Shown here piece by piece: positions 48,515 through 60,582 of a stretch of DNA of 64,000 bases. Under the pieces are notes generated by a model that was given only the letters and a program-made list of their open reading frames with translations, made no database searches and was not told where the DNA came from. Source of the stretch: Aquilaria yunnanensis (Eukaryota > Streptophyta > Magnoliopsida > Malvales > Thymelaeaceae); NCBI GenBank assembly GCA_039654915.1, contig CM077597.1:43560001-43624000 (forward strand), read 5' to 3'. Position numbers and translations under genes: made by a program. How positions within the stretch are numbered: the stretch's first letter is position 1; each line of letters starts with the position of its first letter.

Positions 48515-49360
48515 ATGGCACAAAACACATCGACACTTTCGTTGCGATCGATCCTTGAGAAGGAAAAACTGAATGGGACCAACTTTCTCAAATGGTACCG
48601 AAACTTGAGGATAGTCCTCAAGCAAGAGAGAAAGGCCTATGGCCTAGAGCAGCCCATTTCGAATGAGCCTGCTACCACTACTCCAAGAGCTGAAAGGGAT
48701 GCTCACAAGAGGCATTCTGATGATGCTTTGGATGTTTCATGCCTCATGCTTATTACCATGGAATCTGAGCTTCAGAAGCAACATGAGAACATGGGGGCGT
48801 TTGATATGATCGAACATCTCAAAATGCTTTCCAATAGCAAGCTAGGCATGAGAGGTTTGAGACCTCTAAGGCATTGTTTCAGTGCTAGATGTCTGAGGGA
48901 AGTCCCATGGGTCCTCATGTGCTCAAAATGATTGGGTACATTGAGAATCTTGAGAATTTGGGATTTGCTCTTCAGAAAGAGTTGGCTATTGATGTAGTCT
49001 TGCAATTGTTGCCTGAAAGCTACAGTCAGTTCATCATGAACTATAACATGAACGACCTAGACAAGTCCCTCCCAGAATTGCTCAACATGTTGAGAATTGC
49101 TGAGCAAAACCTTAAGAAGGCTAAGCCCATTTTGATGGTTCAAAAGGGCAAGGGAAAGGGAAAAACCAACAAGAAGAAGGATAAAGCTAATGGAAAGTCT
49201 AATGCTAATTCTTCTTCAGCTGCACTGAAACCAAAGGGTGGTGTGGCAAAGGAAGGGGAGTGCTTCCATTGTAAGCAACCTGGACACTGGAAGCGCAACT
49301 GCAAGCTCTATCTTGAAGAACTTGATAAGGAAAAGGGAAGTAAGACTTCCACTTCAGGTA
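48515..49360 (+). pseudogene. Copia gag with one frameshift
   Basis: Starts at ATG 48515 in a good context (AACCATGGC): MAQNTSTLSLRSILEK, LNGTNFLKWYRNLRIVLKQE. Near 48827 one base is lost, after which the proper frame (shared with pol) continues, with TAG codons at 48835 and 48886. It is then open from 48889: a GPHVLKMIGYIENLENLGF block, LQLLPESYSQFIMNYNMND, a Lys-rich linker, and the zinc knuckle CFHCKQPGHWKRNC (about 49261-49302), a perfect CX2CX4HX4C. Gag forms the particle. Gag and pol would be a single polyprotein. Confidence 0.9.
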
Positions 49361-50466
49361 TTCTTGTTATAGAGGCTAACTTTTCTACTTCCTCATCTTG
49401 GGTATTGGATACTGGATGTGGATCTCACATTTGTGCAAATGTGCAGGATCTAAATAGAAGTAGAAGATTGGCCCAAGGTGAAGTGGACCTACGTGTTGGA
49501 AATGGAGCAAGGGTTGCTGCCTTAGCCGTAGGGACTTATGTTCTCACTTTACCTGGTGGATTAGTTTTAGAATTAGACAACTGCTACTTTGTACCTACTA
49601 TTAGTAGAAATTTGATTTGTGTTTCTTATTTGGACAAGAAAGGTTTTTCATTTATAATAAAGGACAAATGTTGTTCTATTTATTTGAATGAAATCTTTTA
49701 TGGTAGTGCTCAACTTAGCAATGGGTTGTATGTTCTAGACCCCAAAGATCCAATCTATAACGTGAATACCAAGAAGGTCAGATTAAATGATTCGAACCTG
49801 ACCTATCTCTGGCACTGTCGCTTAGGCCATATAAATGAGACCCGCATATCCAAGCTCCATAAGGATGGACTCTTGGACTCATTTGATTTTGAATCATATG
49901 AGACATGTGAGTCATGTTTGTTGGGCAAGATGACCAAAGACCCATTCACAGGGCAAAGTGAAAGGGCTAATGACTTACTAGGACTCATACATAGTGATGT
50001 ACGTGGCCCTATGTCTACACAAGCTAGAGGAGGTTTCCAATACTTCATTACTTTCACTGATGACTTCAGCAGATATGGCTATGTGTATCTCATGAGACAC
50101 AAGTCAGAATCCTTTGAAAAGTTCAAAGAATTCAAGAATGAAGTAGAGAATCAACTCGGGAAGAGTATTAAAGTGTTTCAATCAGATCGAGGTGGAGAGT
50201 ACTTGGATCGAGAATTCCTTAACTATCTGAAGGAGTGTGGTATAGTATCACAACTCACTCCACCAGGTACACCTCAACAGAATGGTGTATCTGGAAGGAG
50301 AAATTGAACTCTGTTAGACATGGTTCGCTCTATGACGAGTCAAGCTGACCTTCCAAACTCCTTTTGAGGACATGCTCTAGAGACAGCTGCTTTTACACTA
50401 AACCGAGTTCCATCTAAATCGGTTCAAAAGACACTATATGAGATACGGAGTGGGAGGCGTCCCAAT
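49361..50466 (+). pseudogene. Copia protease and integrase
   Basis: Continuous with gag. Protease active site: WVLDTGCGSHIC at about 49399. Pre-integrase zinc region: LWHCRLGHINETRISKLHKDG, then ETCESCLLGK. Integrase core: HSDVRGPMS (first Asp, about 49995), VFQSDRGGEY (second Asp, about 50175-50205), then TPQQNGVSGRRN, where the family has Glu in place of the Gly, so the third catalytic residue is lost. TGA at 50305 (Arg expected) and at 50365 (Trp expected) follow. The protein would mature itself and insert cDNA; this copy cannot integrate. Confidence 0.9.
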
Positions 50467-51700
50467 TTGTCTTTTATGAAGATTTGGGGCTGTGATGCTT
50501 ATGTGAAACGTCAATCCTCTGACAAACTAGGGCCCAAATCTCAAAAATGGCTTTTTGTTGGGTATCCCAAAGAAACAAAGGGTTACTATTTCTACAATCC
50601 TTCTGAGAAAAAAGTGTTTGTTGCTCGAATTGGTGTCTTTTTGGAGAAAGAGTTTATCTCTAAAGGAACTAGTGGGAGGAAAGTAGAACTTGAAGAAATT
50701 CAAGAACAACAAGGAGACATCAAACCTGAAATGGAACCTGAACAGACACAGCAAGATGTTGTTCAAGAGTTTGTTCCTGTAGCACAGAGCCGACGTAGGA
50801 CTGGTAGGATTCGGCGTGAGCCCGAGAGATATGGATTTCTCGTGACTCACACCGGTGATGTGATGCTCATGGATCAGGATGAGCCCACAACCTACCAGCA
50901 AGCTATGTCGGGGCCTGACTCTGAGAAGTGGCTAGTGGCCATGAAATCCGAGATGGAATCCATGTATGAAAACCAAGTATGGACTTTGGTTGACCCACTT
51001 GAAGGGGTAAAACCCATAGGGTGCAAATGGGTTTTCAAGAAGAAAACTGACATGGATGGTAATGTGATTACCTTTAAGGGACGATTGGTCGCATAAGGTT
51101 TCAAGCAAATTCATGGTATTGACTATGATGAAACTTTTTCACCAGTTGCTATGCTTAAATCCATCCGAATTTTGTTTGCTATTGCTGCACACTATGATTA
51201 TAAGATATGCCAAATGGATTTCAAAACTGCATTCCTAAATGGAAAGCTACTTGAGGATGTGTACATGACATAACCTGAGGGTTTTGTCACTCCTGAGAAT
51301 GCCAATAAAGTGTGCAAGTTGCAAAGGTCCATTTATGGACTAAAGAAAGCTTCTCAAAGTTGGAATCTTCATTTTGATGATGTAATCAAAGAGTTTGGTT
51401 TTATCAAAATTGAAGATGAACCTTGTGTCTATAAGAAGGTTAGTGGGAGCGCTATTGTCTTCTTGGTGTTGTATGTAGATGACATGCTACTCATCGGGAA
51501 TGGCATTCCTGAGCTACAGTCTGTTAAGACTTGGCTAGGGAAATGTTTCTCTATGAAGGACTTCGGTGAAGCAACCTATGTGTTAGGCATCAGGATCTAT
51601 AGAGATAGATCTAGAAAGCTTCTTGGCCTAAGTCAAAGTACATATATTGACAAGGTGCTAAAGAGGTTTAGCATGCAAGATTCCAAGAAAGGATTCTTGC
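50467..51700 (+). pseudogene. Copia reverse transcriptase
   Basis: After the integrase C-terminal region (IWGCDAYVKRQ, KWLFVGYPKETKGYYFY) and an acidic linker, RT starts near 50890: AMSGPDSEKWLVAMKSEMESM, WTLVDPLEGVKPIGCKWVFKKK, a stop at 51094 (Gln expected), FKQIHGIDYDETFSPVAMLKSI, a QMDFKTAFLNGKL block, a stop at 51271 (Gln expected), SIYGLKKASQSWN, and the intact catalytic box VLYVDDMLLIG (about 51469-51500). The reading frame is the same throughout. Neighbouring domains follow without gaps. Confidence 0.92.
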
Positions 51701-52461
51701 CCATGTCACATGGTATCATTCTTTCTAAATCTCAGTGTCCGAGTACAACCGACGAGAGAGAGCGCATGAGTAAGATTCCATATGCCTCAGCGATTGGATC
51801 TATCATGCATGCCATGATATGTACTCATCCCGATGTCTCATATGCTTTGAGCATGACGAGTAGGTACCAATCAAACCCCGGTGAGAGTCACTGGACAGCT
51901 GTTAAGAACATCCTTAAGTACTTACGAAGGACTAAGGATGCATTGTTGGTCTTTGGAGGTGAAGATGAGCTCGTGGTAAGGGGTTACACTGATGCAAGCT
52001 TCCAATCTCATAAGGATGATTTTAGGTCGCAATCTGGTTATGTGTTTTGTATTGGTGGTGGTGCTGTGAGCTGGAAGAGTTCAAAGCAAGAGATAGTAGC
52101 TAACTCTACAACAGAATCTAAGTACATTGCCACCTCTGATGCTGCGAAGGAGGCAGTTTGGATCAAGAAGTTCATCACTGAACTTGGAGTGGTTCCAAGC
52201 ATTGTCGACCCGATAGAGCTCTATTGTGACAACAATGGAGCAATCGCACAGGCTAAGGAACCTCGATCTTACTAGCGACCCAAACATATACTCCGACGCT
52301 ATCATCTCATCAGGGAGATCATCGAGAGGGGTGATGTAAGGATATGCAGGACTTCAACAGACAGCAACATTGCTGATCCACTGACAAAGCCCCTTATGCA
52401 GCAAAAGCATGATAGCCATTTTAGGTTTGTTGGAATTAGATACATGGATGATTGGCTTTAG
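51701..52461 (+). pseudogene. Copia RNase H and pol C-terminus
   Basis: Opens with MSHGIILSKSQCPS and YASAIGSIMHAMICTHPDVSYA (RT connection). RNase H shows YTDASFQSHKDD (first Asp), TTESKYIATSDAAKEA, where the family usually has a catalytic Glu before Tyr and this copy has Lys, and LYCDNNGAIAQAKEP (Asp). TAG at 52273 replaces an expected Gln; the frame then reads RPKHILRRYHLIREI and ADPLTKPL to the end at about 52461. Loss of the Glu would disable RNase H. Confidence 0.9.
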
Positions 52462-52475
52462 TGCAAGTGGCAGAT
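52462..52475 (+). other. Copia polypurine tract (weak)
   Basis: TGCAAGTGGCAGAT immediately precedes the 3' LTR. The family form is richer in purines (AAGTGGGAGA), so this one is mutated. Confidence 0.5.
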
Positions 52476-53891
52476 TGTTAGTGTTGTGCCCAAAAGCTAA
52501 TCATGAGATAATTGTATTTTTGCACATTGAGTCATGATATTTTATTAAGGCATTAATCCAGCAATTATGTTTGTTGTTTTGTTTCTGCGTAACTTAACAA
52601 ACGTAATTGTAACCCTAGAATAATGATATTCTTAAATGTCCCTGGTCTAGTATTATCGTGGAGAGGGTTGCAATAATACATAACGACTAGCATATGTGGA
52701 GACTAATATGAGCTATGTAGTCTACATATGGGTACAAGTTGGAGAACTTGTATACTGGACCAACCCACCATGAGAACACTACATGGATCGTTATATGAGT
52801 GTCATAAGTGATTCTCATAGTGATCATGGTATATGTAGTCCTTTAACCTAAGATCATCAAGGTTCCCTACATGTGAGTCACATACTTTGATACTTTCCTT
52901 TGTTGCTCGTAACTGAGTGAACTTGAAGGATGTCATTGGGTATGTCACATATCATGCGGAGGGATTTGTATGATCAAGATGGGATTTGTCCCTCCTATGT
53001 AACGGGAGTGATATCTTCGGGCCCCTTGATAGAGTAAGACTTAGAAAAATGCATGGCCATGCTCAGATGAGTTGATATACGATATCAATGTCATTAGTTT
53101 AAGTTGGTCTACTCGGTAATCAAGAAACCAAAGACTGGGCTATACGAGAGTGACACATTCCATGTCTCATGCTTAGTCTTGATATCTTGGACAAAGGGAC
53201 AATGGCAGATATCGGTGATGATCATAAAGGTTTAGTCGAATCACCGACAATCTTGTCACTTGGGTAGCAATGATGTGTTGCTAGACACCGCTCATTGCTT
53301 ATGATCATAAATGTGATTTATGATCATTGCCAACATGGTAAGAGCCTATTGGGTCACACACATAGAGCTATTTGGATCATTAGAGTGCATGGGCTAATAA
53401 TTTGGGTTTTGGTTTCAAAAAAATTTTGCATTAATAATGGGCCCAATAGTTGACCCATTTTTAAGCCCGAAATTAAAGCCTAATTGGATTAGGGCTTTGA
53501 AACCTATTAGGCATGGAAGTTGAGTCTCACTATAAATACAACTTCCACTGAGAAATTTGCAGGTCTCCCTGCCCTAGCCTCCCAAAAGGACAGCCGCACT
53601 CTTCTCTTGCAATTCCTTGGAGGACGCAAGCTATCACTATGAGCGTAAGAAAAACGCATCTGCCGGGACGTGGTGGAAGCGTGGTGATCCCAAGAGGCTC
53701 GTGTGGATACCATAGAGAGCCTGAACATGTCAACTGTTCAAGTTTTGTGATTCGACTTTACAGTTGAGTGAGAGATCTCAACCGAAAATTAGGTATGAAA
53801 ATTTTTGAACACCCGGTTTACCCTGTTTCACTTGGATCCTGGAGGGTTTTGGTTAAATTCCGCTGCACTGTTTGGCTCCCGAAACCCATCA
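52476..53891 (+). repeat. Copia 3' LTR (1416 bp)
   Basis: TGTTAGTG to CCCATCA, colinear with 45549-46964. TATA box at 53531-53538. Confidence 0.93.
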
Positions 53892-56523
53892 GTTATGAAT
53901 GTTTCTATTCAAAATAAGTTGTCAACGATTCCTCTCCATTGTAAACAAATTGTGAATGTTTCTATTCCAAACTAGTTCTGAATGTTTGCATTCCAATCTA
54001 AACAAGTTGTAAATTTTTTTATTCCAAAGTAGTTGTCAATGTTTCTGCTCTATTCTAAATAAGTTGTGAATGTTTCAATTGTGAACTAGTTGAGAATGTT
54101 TCCATTTCATTCTAAACAAGTAATGAATGATTCTATTCTAAACTAGTTATGGATGTTTCCATTTAACTCTAAACAATATGTGAACGTTCGTACTCCAACT
54201 TAGTTATGAATATTTCCATCCCATTCTAAACAGGTTATGAATGTTTTTATTCCAAACTAGTCATGAAGGTTTCCATTCTAAGTAGTTGTGAATGTTTTTA
54301 TTCCCAACAAGTTATGAATATTTCCATTCCATTAAAAACTAATTATGAATATTTCCATTTTATCCAAAACTACGTGTGAACATTTCTATTCCAAAGAACT
54401 TGAAAATGTTTCTGCTCATAACTAGTTGTCATTGTTTCCATTCCATCTCAATTGGTTGTGAAGGTTTCCATTCTAAATTAGATGTGAATGCTTCTATTCC
54501 AAACTAGTTGTGAATTTTTCTGTACTATTCTAAACAAGTTGTGAATGTTTCCATTCTATTCTAAACAAGTTGCAAATGTTTCAATTTCAAACTAATTGAC
54601 AACCCTTCCATTCCATTCTAAACAAGTTGTGAATTTTTTAATTCCAAACTAGTTGTCAATGTTTCCATTTCACTCTAAAGAAGTGGTGAATGTTTCTATT
54701 CCAAACTAGTTATAAATATTTCCATTTCATTTTGAACAAGTTGTGAGCATGTCTGCTCCAACCTAATTTTGAATGTTTCCAGTCCATTCTAAATTAGCTC
54801 TAAATGTTTCTATTCCAAATTAGCTCTGAATGTTTCCATCCCATTCTAAATATGTTGTGAATTTTTTTATTCCAAACTAGTTATGAATGTTTCCATTGCA
54901 TTCAAAACTAGTTGTGAATGTTCTTATTCTATTCTGAACAAGTTGTGAATCTTACTATTCCTATTAAATTGTGAATGTTTCAATTCCGAACTAGTTGTTA
55001 TTGTTTGTTTTCAAAACTAGTTGTGAATGTTTCCATTCCATTTTAAACAAGTTGTGAATGTTTCTCTTCCGAATAAGTTGTGAATATTTCTATTCCAAAC
55101 TCATTATAAATGTTCCATTCCATTGTAAACAAGTTGGGAATATATCTATTCCAAACAATTTTTGAATGTTCATATTCCAAACTAGGTGCTATTGTTTCCA
55201 ATCAAAACAAATTGTGAATCTTTCAATTCCAAATTAGTTGCTACTGTTTCTGCTCCAAACTAATTGTGAATGCTTGCAATTCATTCTAAACAAGTTGTGC
55301 AAGTTTCTATTCACAACAAGTTATGATTGTTTCCTTTCTAGACTCGTCATGAAAGTTTATGTTAAAAACAAGTTGTGAATGTTCCCATTCTATTCTAAAC
55401 AAGTTGTGAATTTTTCTATTCAAAACTAGTTGTTAATGTTTCCATTCTATTCTAATCATGTTGTGAATGTTAATATTCCAAACTAGTTATGAAAATTTAT
55501 ATTAAAAACAAGTTGTAAATGTTTCCATTCTATTCTAAACATGTAGTGAAAGTTTCTTTTTCAAAACTAGTTGTGATTGTCTCCAATCCAAACAAGTTTT
55601 GAACGTTTCCATTCCATTCTAAACAAGATGTGCATCTTTCCAATTAATTCTAAACAAGTTGTGGATGTTTCTATTACAAACTAGTTGTGAACGTTTCTAT
55701 TCTAAACAAGTTGTGAATGTTTCTATTCCATTTCGAACAAGTTGTGATTGTTTCTACTTCAAGCTAGTTGTGAATGTTTCCATTCCATTCTAAACAAGTT
55801 GTGAATGATTCTATTATGAACTAGTTGTGAAAGTTTCTATTCCAAACTACTTGTGAATCTTTGTATTCCAAGCAAGTTATGAATGTTTCCATTCCATTAC
55901 AAACTAGTTGTGAATTTTTTATATTTCAAACAAGTTGTGATTGTTTCAATTCCTAACTAGTTTTGTATGTTTTTATTCCATTCTAAACTAGTTGTAAATG
56001 TTTCTAATCCAAACTAGTGATGAATATTTCCATTCTAGTCTAAACAACTTACGAATGTTTATATTCCAAACTAGTTGTGAACGTTTCCATTCCACTCTAA
56101 ATAAGTTATGAATGTTGTGAATGTTTTTATTCAAAACTAGTTATGAATGTTTCTATTCGATTCTAAATAAGTTGTGAATATTTCTATTCCAAACTAGTTT
56201 TGAATGTTTGCATTTTATTCAAAATTAGTTGTGAATTTTTTCATTCTAAACAAGTTGCCAATGTTTCCATTCCATTACAAGTTTCCAATGTTGGCTTTCA
56301 AAACTAGCTATGAAATTTTATATTAAAAACAAGTTGTGATTGTTTCCATTCTATTCAAAACAAGCTTTGAGTGTTTCTATTCCAAACTAGTTGTGAGTGT
56401 TCCTATTCCATTCTAAACAAGTTGTGAATATTTCCATTCCAAACTAATTGTGAATGTTTCCATTCCATTCTAAACTAGTTGTGAATATTTCTATTCCGAA
56501 AAAGTTGGCAACCTTTCCATTCC

Positions 56524-56546
56524 ATTCTAAACAACTTGTTTAGAAT
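56524..56546. repeat. Perfect hairpin at a satellite orientation switch
   Basis: ATTCTAAACAA (56524-56534), one central C, then TTGTTTAGAAT (56536-56546): 11-bp arms with a 1-bp centre, exactly at the switch from forward to inverted units. Confidence 0.9.
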
Positions 56547-57588
56547 AGAAAAATTCACAACTTGTTTGGAATAAAAACTTTCAAAACTTGTTTGCGATAA
56601 AAACATTCACAACTTGTTTGGCATAGAAGCATTCACAACATGTTTAGAATGAAATGGAAACATTCACAGCTAGTTTGTAATAGAAACATTGACAACTTGT
56701 TTAGGATAGAAAGATTCACATCATGTTTCGAATGGAATGGAAACCTTCACAACGAGTTTCAAAAGGAATGGCGAGATTCACAACTAGTTTGGAAAAGGAA
56801 CATTTAAAACTTGTTCAGAAAAGAAACATTCACAACTTATTTGAAATAGAATGCCAACATTCACAACTAGTTTGGAATAGAAACATTCTCAACTAGTTTA
56901 AAATGGAATGGAAAGTATAACAACTAGTTAGAACAGAAAGATTCACAACTTAATTAGAATCGAATGCAAACATTGACAACTTACTTATAATGGAATGGAA
57001 ACAATCACAACTAGATTGAAATAGAAATACTCATAACTTGTTTGGAATAGAAACATTAACAACTTGTTTAGATTGGAATGTGAACATTCATAACTAGTTT
57101 GGGATTGAAACATTCACAACTTGTTTGGAAGAGAAACATTCACAAGTAGTTTAGAAAGGAAACATTCACAACTACTTTCAAACAGAAACATTCACAACTA
57201 GTTTAGAGTGGAAACATTCACAACTAGTTTGGAATAGAAACACTCAAAACTAGTTTAGAATGGAATGAAAATATTCACAACTTGTTTGGAATAGAAAGAT
57301 TCACAACTTATTTCAATTGTAGTGGAAACATTAACAACTAGTTTCGATTAGAAACATTCGTAACTTGCTTAGAATAGAATGGAAACACTCACAACTATTT
57401 TGGAGTGGAAAGATTCACAACAAGTTTTGAATATAAACATTCACAACTAGTTTAGAATAGAATAAAAAATTTCATAACTAGTTTAGAATGGGATGGAAAC
57501 ATTCACAACTTGTTTAGAAGAAAAACATTAACAACTGATTGATAATAGAAACATTCACAACTTGTTTGTAATAGAAACATTAATAAAT
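56536..57588 (-). repeat. Inverted block of the satellite (about 1.05 kb)
   Basis: All units read as the complement (ATTCACAACTTGTTTGGAAT and relatives). Forward orientation returns at GTGTGAATGTTTCC from about 57592. The block has the same 26/31-bp composition as the flanks, so it is an inversion of the same satellite. Confidence 0.92.
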
Positions 57589-60577
57589 AAGGTGTGAATG
57601 TTTCCATTCCATTCTAAACTAGTTGTGAATGTAAACAAGTTGAGAATGTTTCTATTCAAATCAGTTTTAAATGTTTTCATTCTATTATAAAGTAGTTGTG
57701 AATGTTTCTATTGCAAACTAGTAGTGAATATTTCTATTCCAAACTTATTGTGAATATTTCAAGTCTATTCTAAGCAGGTTGTGAATGTTTCTATTTGAAA
57801 CTAGTTGTGACTGTTTCTATTTCAATCTAGACAAGTTGTGAATGTTTCTGTTCCAAACTAGTTGCGGTTGTTTCCATTTCATTCTAAACTGGCTGTGAGT
57901 GTTTCTATCCCAAACTAGTTAAGAATGCTTCCATTCCTTTCTAAACTAGTTGTGAATGTTTTTATTCCAAGCAGATTATAAATGTTTCTATTCCAAATTG
58001 GTTATGAACATTTCCATTCTCAACAAGTTGTGGACGTTTCTATTCAAAACTTGTTGTGAATGTTTCCATTCAATCCTAGTTTTGATTATTTCCAATTCAA
58101 TTGAAGCAAGTTATGACTGATTCCGTTCCAAACAATTTGAGAATGTTTTTATTCCAAACTAGTTGTGAATGTTTCTATTCTAAACTAGTTGTGAATGTTT
58201 CTATCTCATTCTGAACAAGTTCTAGATGTTTCCATTCAGAACAATTTAGGAAAGTTTTTATTCTAAACTAGATTTGAATGTTTACATTCCAAACTAGTTC
58301 GGATTGTTTCCATTTCAATCCAAACAAGTTGTCAAGGTTTCAATTTCATTCTAAACTAGCTTTGAATGTTCCTTTTCCAAACTATTTGTGAATGTTTCTG
58401 TTCCATTCCAAATAAGTTGTGAATGTTTTTATTCCAAACAATTTGTGAATATTTCTATTCCAAACAAGTTATGAATGTTTCTGTTCCAAACTAGTTGTGA
58501 AAGTTTCAATTCCATTTGAAACAAGTTATGAATGTTTCTTTTCCAAATTTTTTGTGAATGTTTCCATTCCATTCTAAGTAGGTTGTGAATGTTTCTATTC
58601 CAAACTAGTTGTGAATGATTCCATTCCATTCTAAACAGATTGTAAATTTTTCTATTCCAAACAAGTTGTGAACGATTCCATTCCATTCTAAACAGATTGT
58701 GAATTTTTCTATTCCAAACAAGTTGTGAATGTTTCTATTCCAAACTAGTTGTGGTTGTTTCCATTCCATTCTAAACTAGCTGTGAATGTTTCTAAACCAA
58801 ACTAGTTGAGATTGCTTCCATTCCATTCTAAAAAAGTTATGAATATTTTTATTCCAAGCAAATGTTGAATGTTGCTATTCCGAATTAGTTATAAACATTT
58901 CCTTTCTAAACAAGTTGTGAATTTTTCTATTCAAAATTTGTTGTGTATGTTTCCATTCCAACCTAGTTGTGACTTTTTCCATTTCAATCAAAGCAAGTTG
59001 TGAATTATTCCATTCCAAATAATTTTTGAACGTTTTTATTCGAAAGTAGTTATGAATGTTTTTATTATAAACTAGTTGTGAATGTTTCCATCTTATTCTA
59101 AACAAGTTCTAGATGTTTCTATTCCAAAAAAGTTGTGAAAGTTTTTATTTCAAATTAGTTGTCAATGTTTCCAGTCCAAACTGGATGTGATTGTTTCCAT
59201 TTCAATCTAAACAAGTTGGAAATGTTTTAATTTCATTCTAAACTAGCTATGAAAGTTGTTATTCCACACTAGTTGTGAATGTTTCCCTTTCATTTAAAAT
59301 ATGTTGTGAATGTTTTTATTCCAAACAAGTTCTAAATTTGTTTATTGGAAACTAGTTGTGGTTGTCTCTATTCCATTCTAAAGAAGTTGCAAAATTTTCT
59401 ATTCTAAACTAGCTGTGAATGTTTTTGTTCCAAGTGAGTTATGAATGTTTTGATTCCATTCTAAACAAATTGTGAACATTTCTATTCTAAACTACTTCTG
59501 AATGTTGCTATTTGAAAATAGTTATGAGTGTTTCTATTCTAAAAAGTTAAGATTGTATCTATTCTGAACTGGTTGTGGATGATTCAATTTCATTCCAAAC
59601 AAGTTCTGAATGTTTCCTTTCCAAACTACTTGTGAATGTTTCTATTCAAAACTATTTGTGGATGTTTCTACTTTAAACACGTTGTGAATGTCTCTATTCC
59701 AAACTACTTGTGAATGTTTCTACTCTAAACAAGTGATGAATGTTTCTATTCCAAACTAGTTCTAAAGCCTTCCATTCCAATCTCAACAAGTTGTGAAAGT
59801 TTGTATTTCAAAGCAATTGTGAATGTTTCTATTGCAAATTAGTTATGAACATTTCCATTCTAAACTAGTTGTGAATGATTCCATTCTAAAAAATTTGTGA
59901 ATGTTTTTGTTCCCAACTCCTTGTGAATGTTTCTATTGTAAACTAGTTGTAAATGTTTCTATTCCAAACTAGTTGTAAAATATTTCTATTCCAAACAAGT
60001 TGTGAATGTTTTTATTCAAAGCATGTTGTGAATGATTCCTTTCCAAATCAATTATGAATGTTTCCACTCCATTCTAAGCAAGTTGTGAATGTTTCCACTC
60101 TAAACAAGTTGTGAATGCTTTTACTCCATTCTAAACTAGTTATGAATGTTTCCATTCAAGACTAGTTGTGAATGTTTCCATTCCATTCTAAACTACTTTT
60201 GAATGTTTCTATTCCAAACTAGTTATGAATGTTTTCATTCCATTATAAACTACTTGTGAATGTTTTCATTCCATTGTAAACAAGTTGTGAATGTTTCTAT
60301 TCAAAACTACATGTGAATGTTTACATTTGATTCCAAACAAGTTGTCAATATTTTTATTCCAAACTTGTTATGAATGTTTCACTTCCATTCTAAACAAGTA
60401 ATGAATGTTTTCATTCCATTCTAAATAAGTTGTGAATGTGTCTATTCAAAAGTAGTTGTGAATGTTTACATTCATTCCAAACAAGTTGTCAATGTTTCTA
60501 TTCCAAAACTGGTTGTTAATGTTTCACTTCGATTCTAAATAAGTAATGAATGTTTCTATTCCAAACTAGTTGTGAAT

Positions 60578-60582
60578 GTTTC
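60578..60582 (+). repeat. Target site duplication GTTTC (left); right copy 63082-63086
   Basis: Perfect 5-bp duplication inside the satellite core ATGTTTCTATT. Confidence 0.85.

Larger units (their letters stand above)
45549..53891 (+). mobile_element. Nearly complete Ty1/copia retrotransposon
   Basis: 8343 bp: 5' LTR 45549-46964, iMet PBS, leader of about 1.5 kb, gag-pol 48515-52461, 3' LTR 52476-53891. The domain order protease, integrase, RT, RNase H is that of copia. It has one frameshift in gag and five stops in pol. The two LTRs differ at about 5% of sites in the first 200 bp compared by eye. No 5-bp target duplication is visible (left flank GGGAG, right flank GTTAT). It is the only element here with a largely readable polyprotein. 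Lineage within copia is not certain; gag and leader resemble the Tork/TAR-like group. Confidence 0.93.
53892..60582 (+). repeat. Satellite array, block 3
   Basis: Same 26/31-bp unit mixture. Forward at 53892-56534 and 57589-60582; inverted at 56536-57588. The region 58429-58740 is the cleanest alternation of long and short units, about four to five 57-bp dimers in a row. It ends at the GTTTC duplication of the next solo LTR. No gene. Confidence 0.93.

Noticed and set aside
58429..58686. Protein-coding gene made of repeated NIHNLF/MEWKHSQ peptides
   Set aside because: The frame follows from the 57-bp satellite period; it is closed by stops in most of the array and has no start context or domain. 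Kept only as a low-confidence observation.
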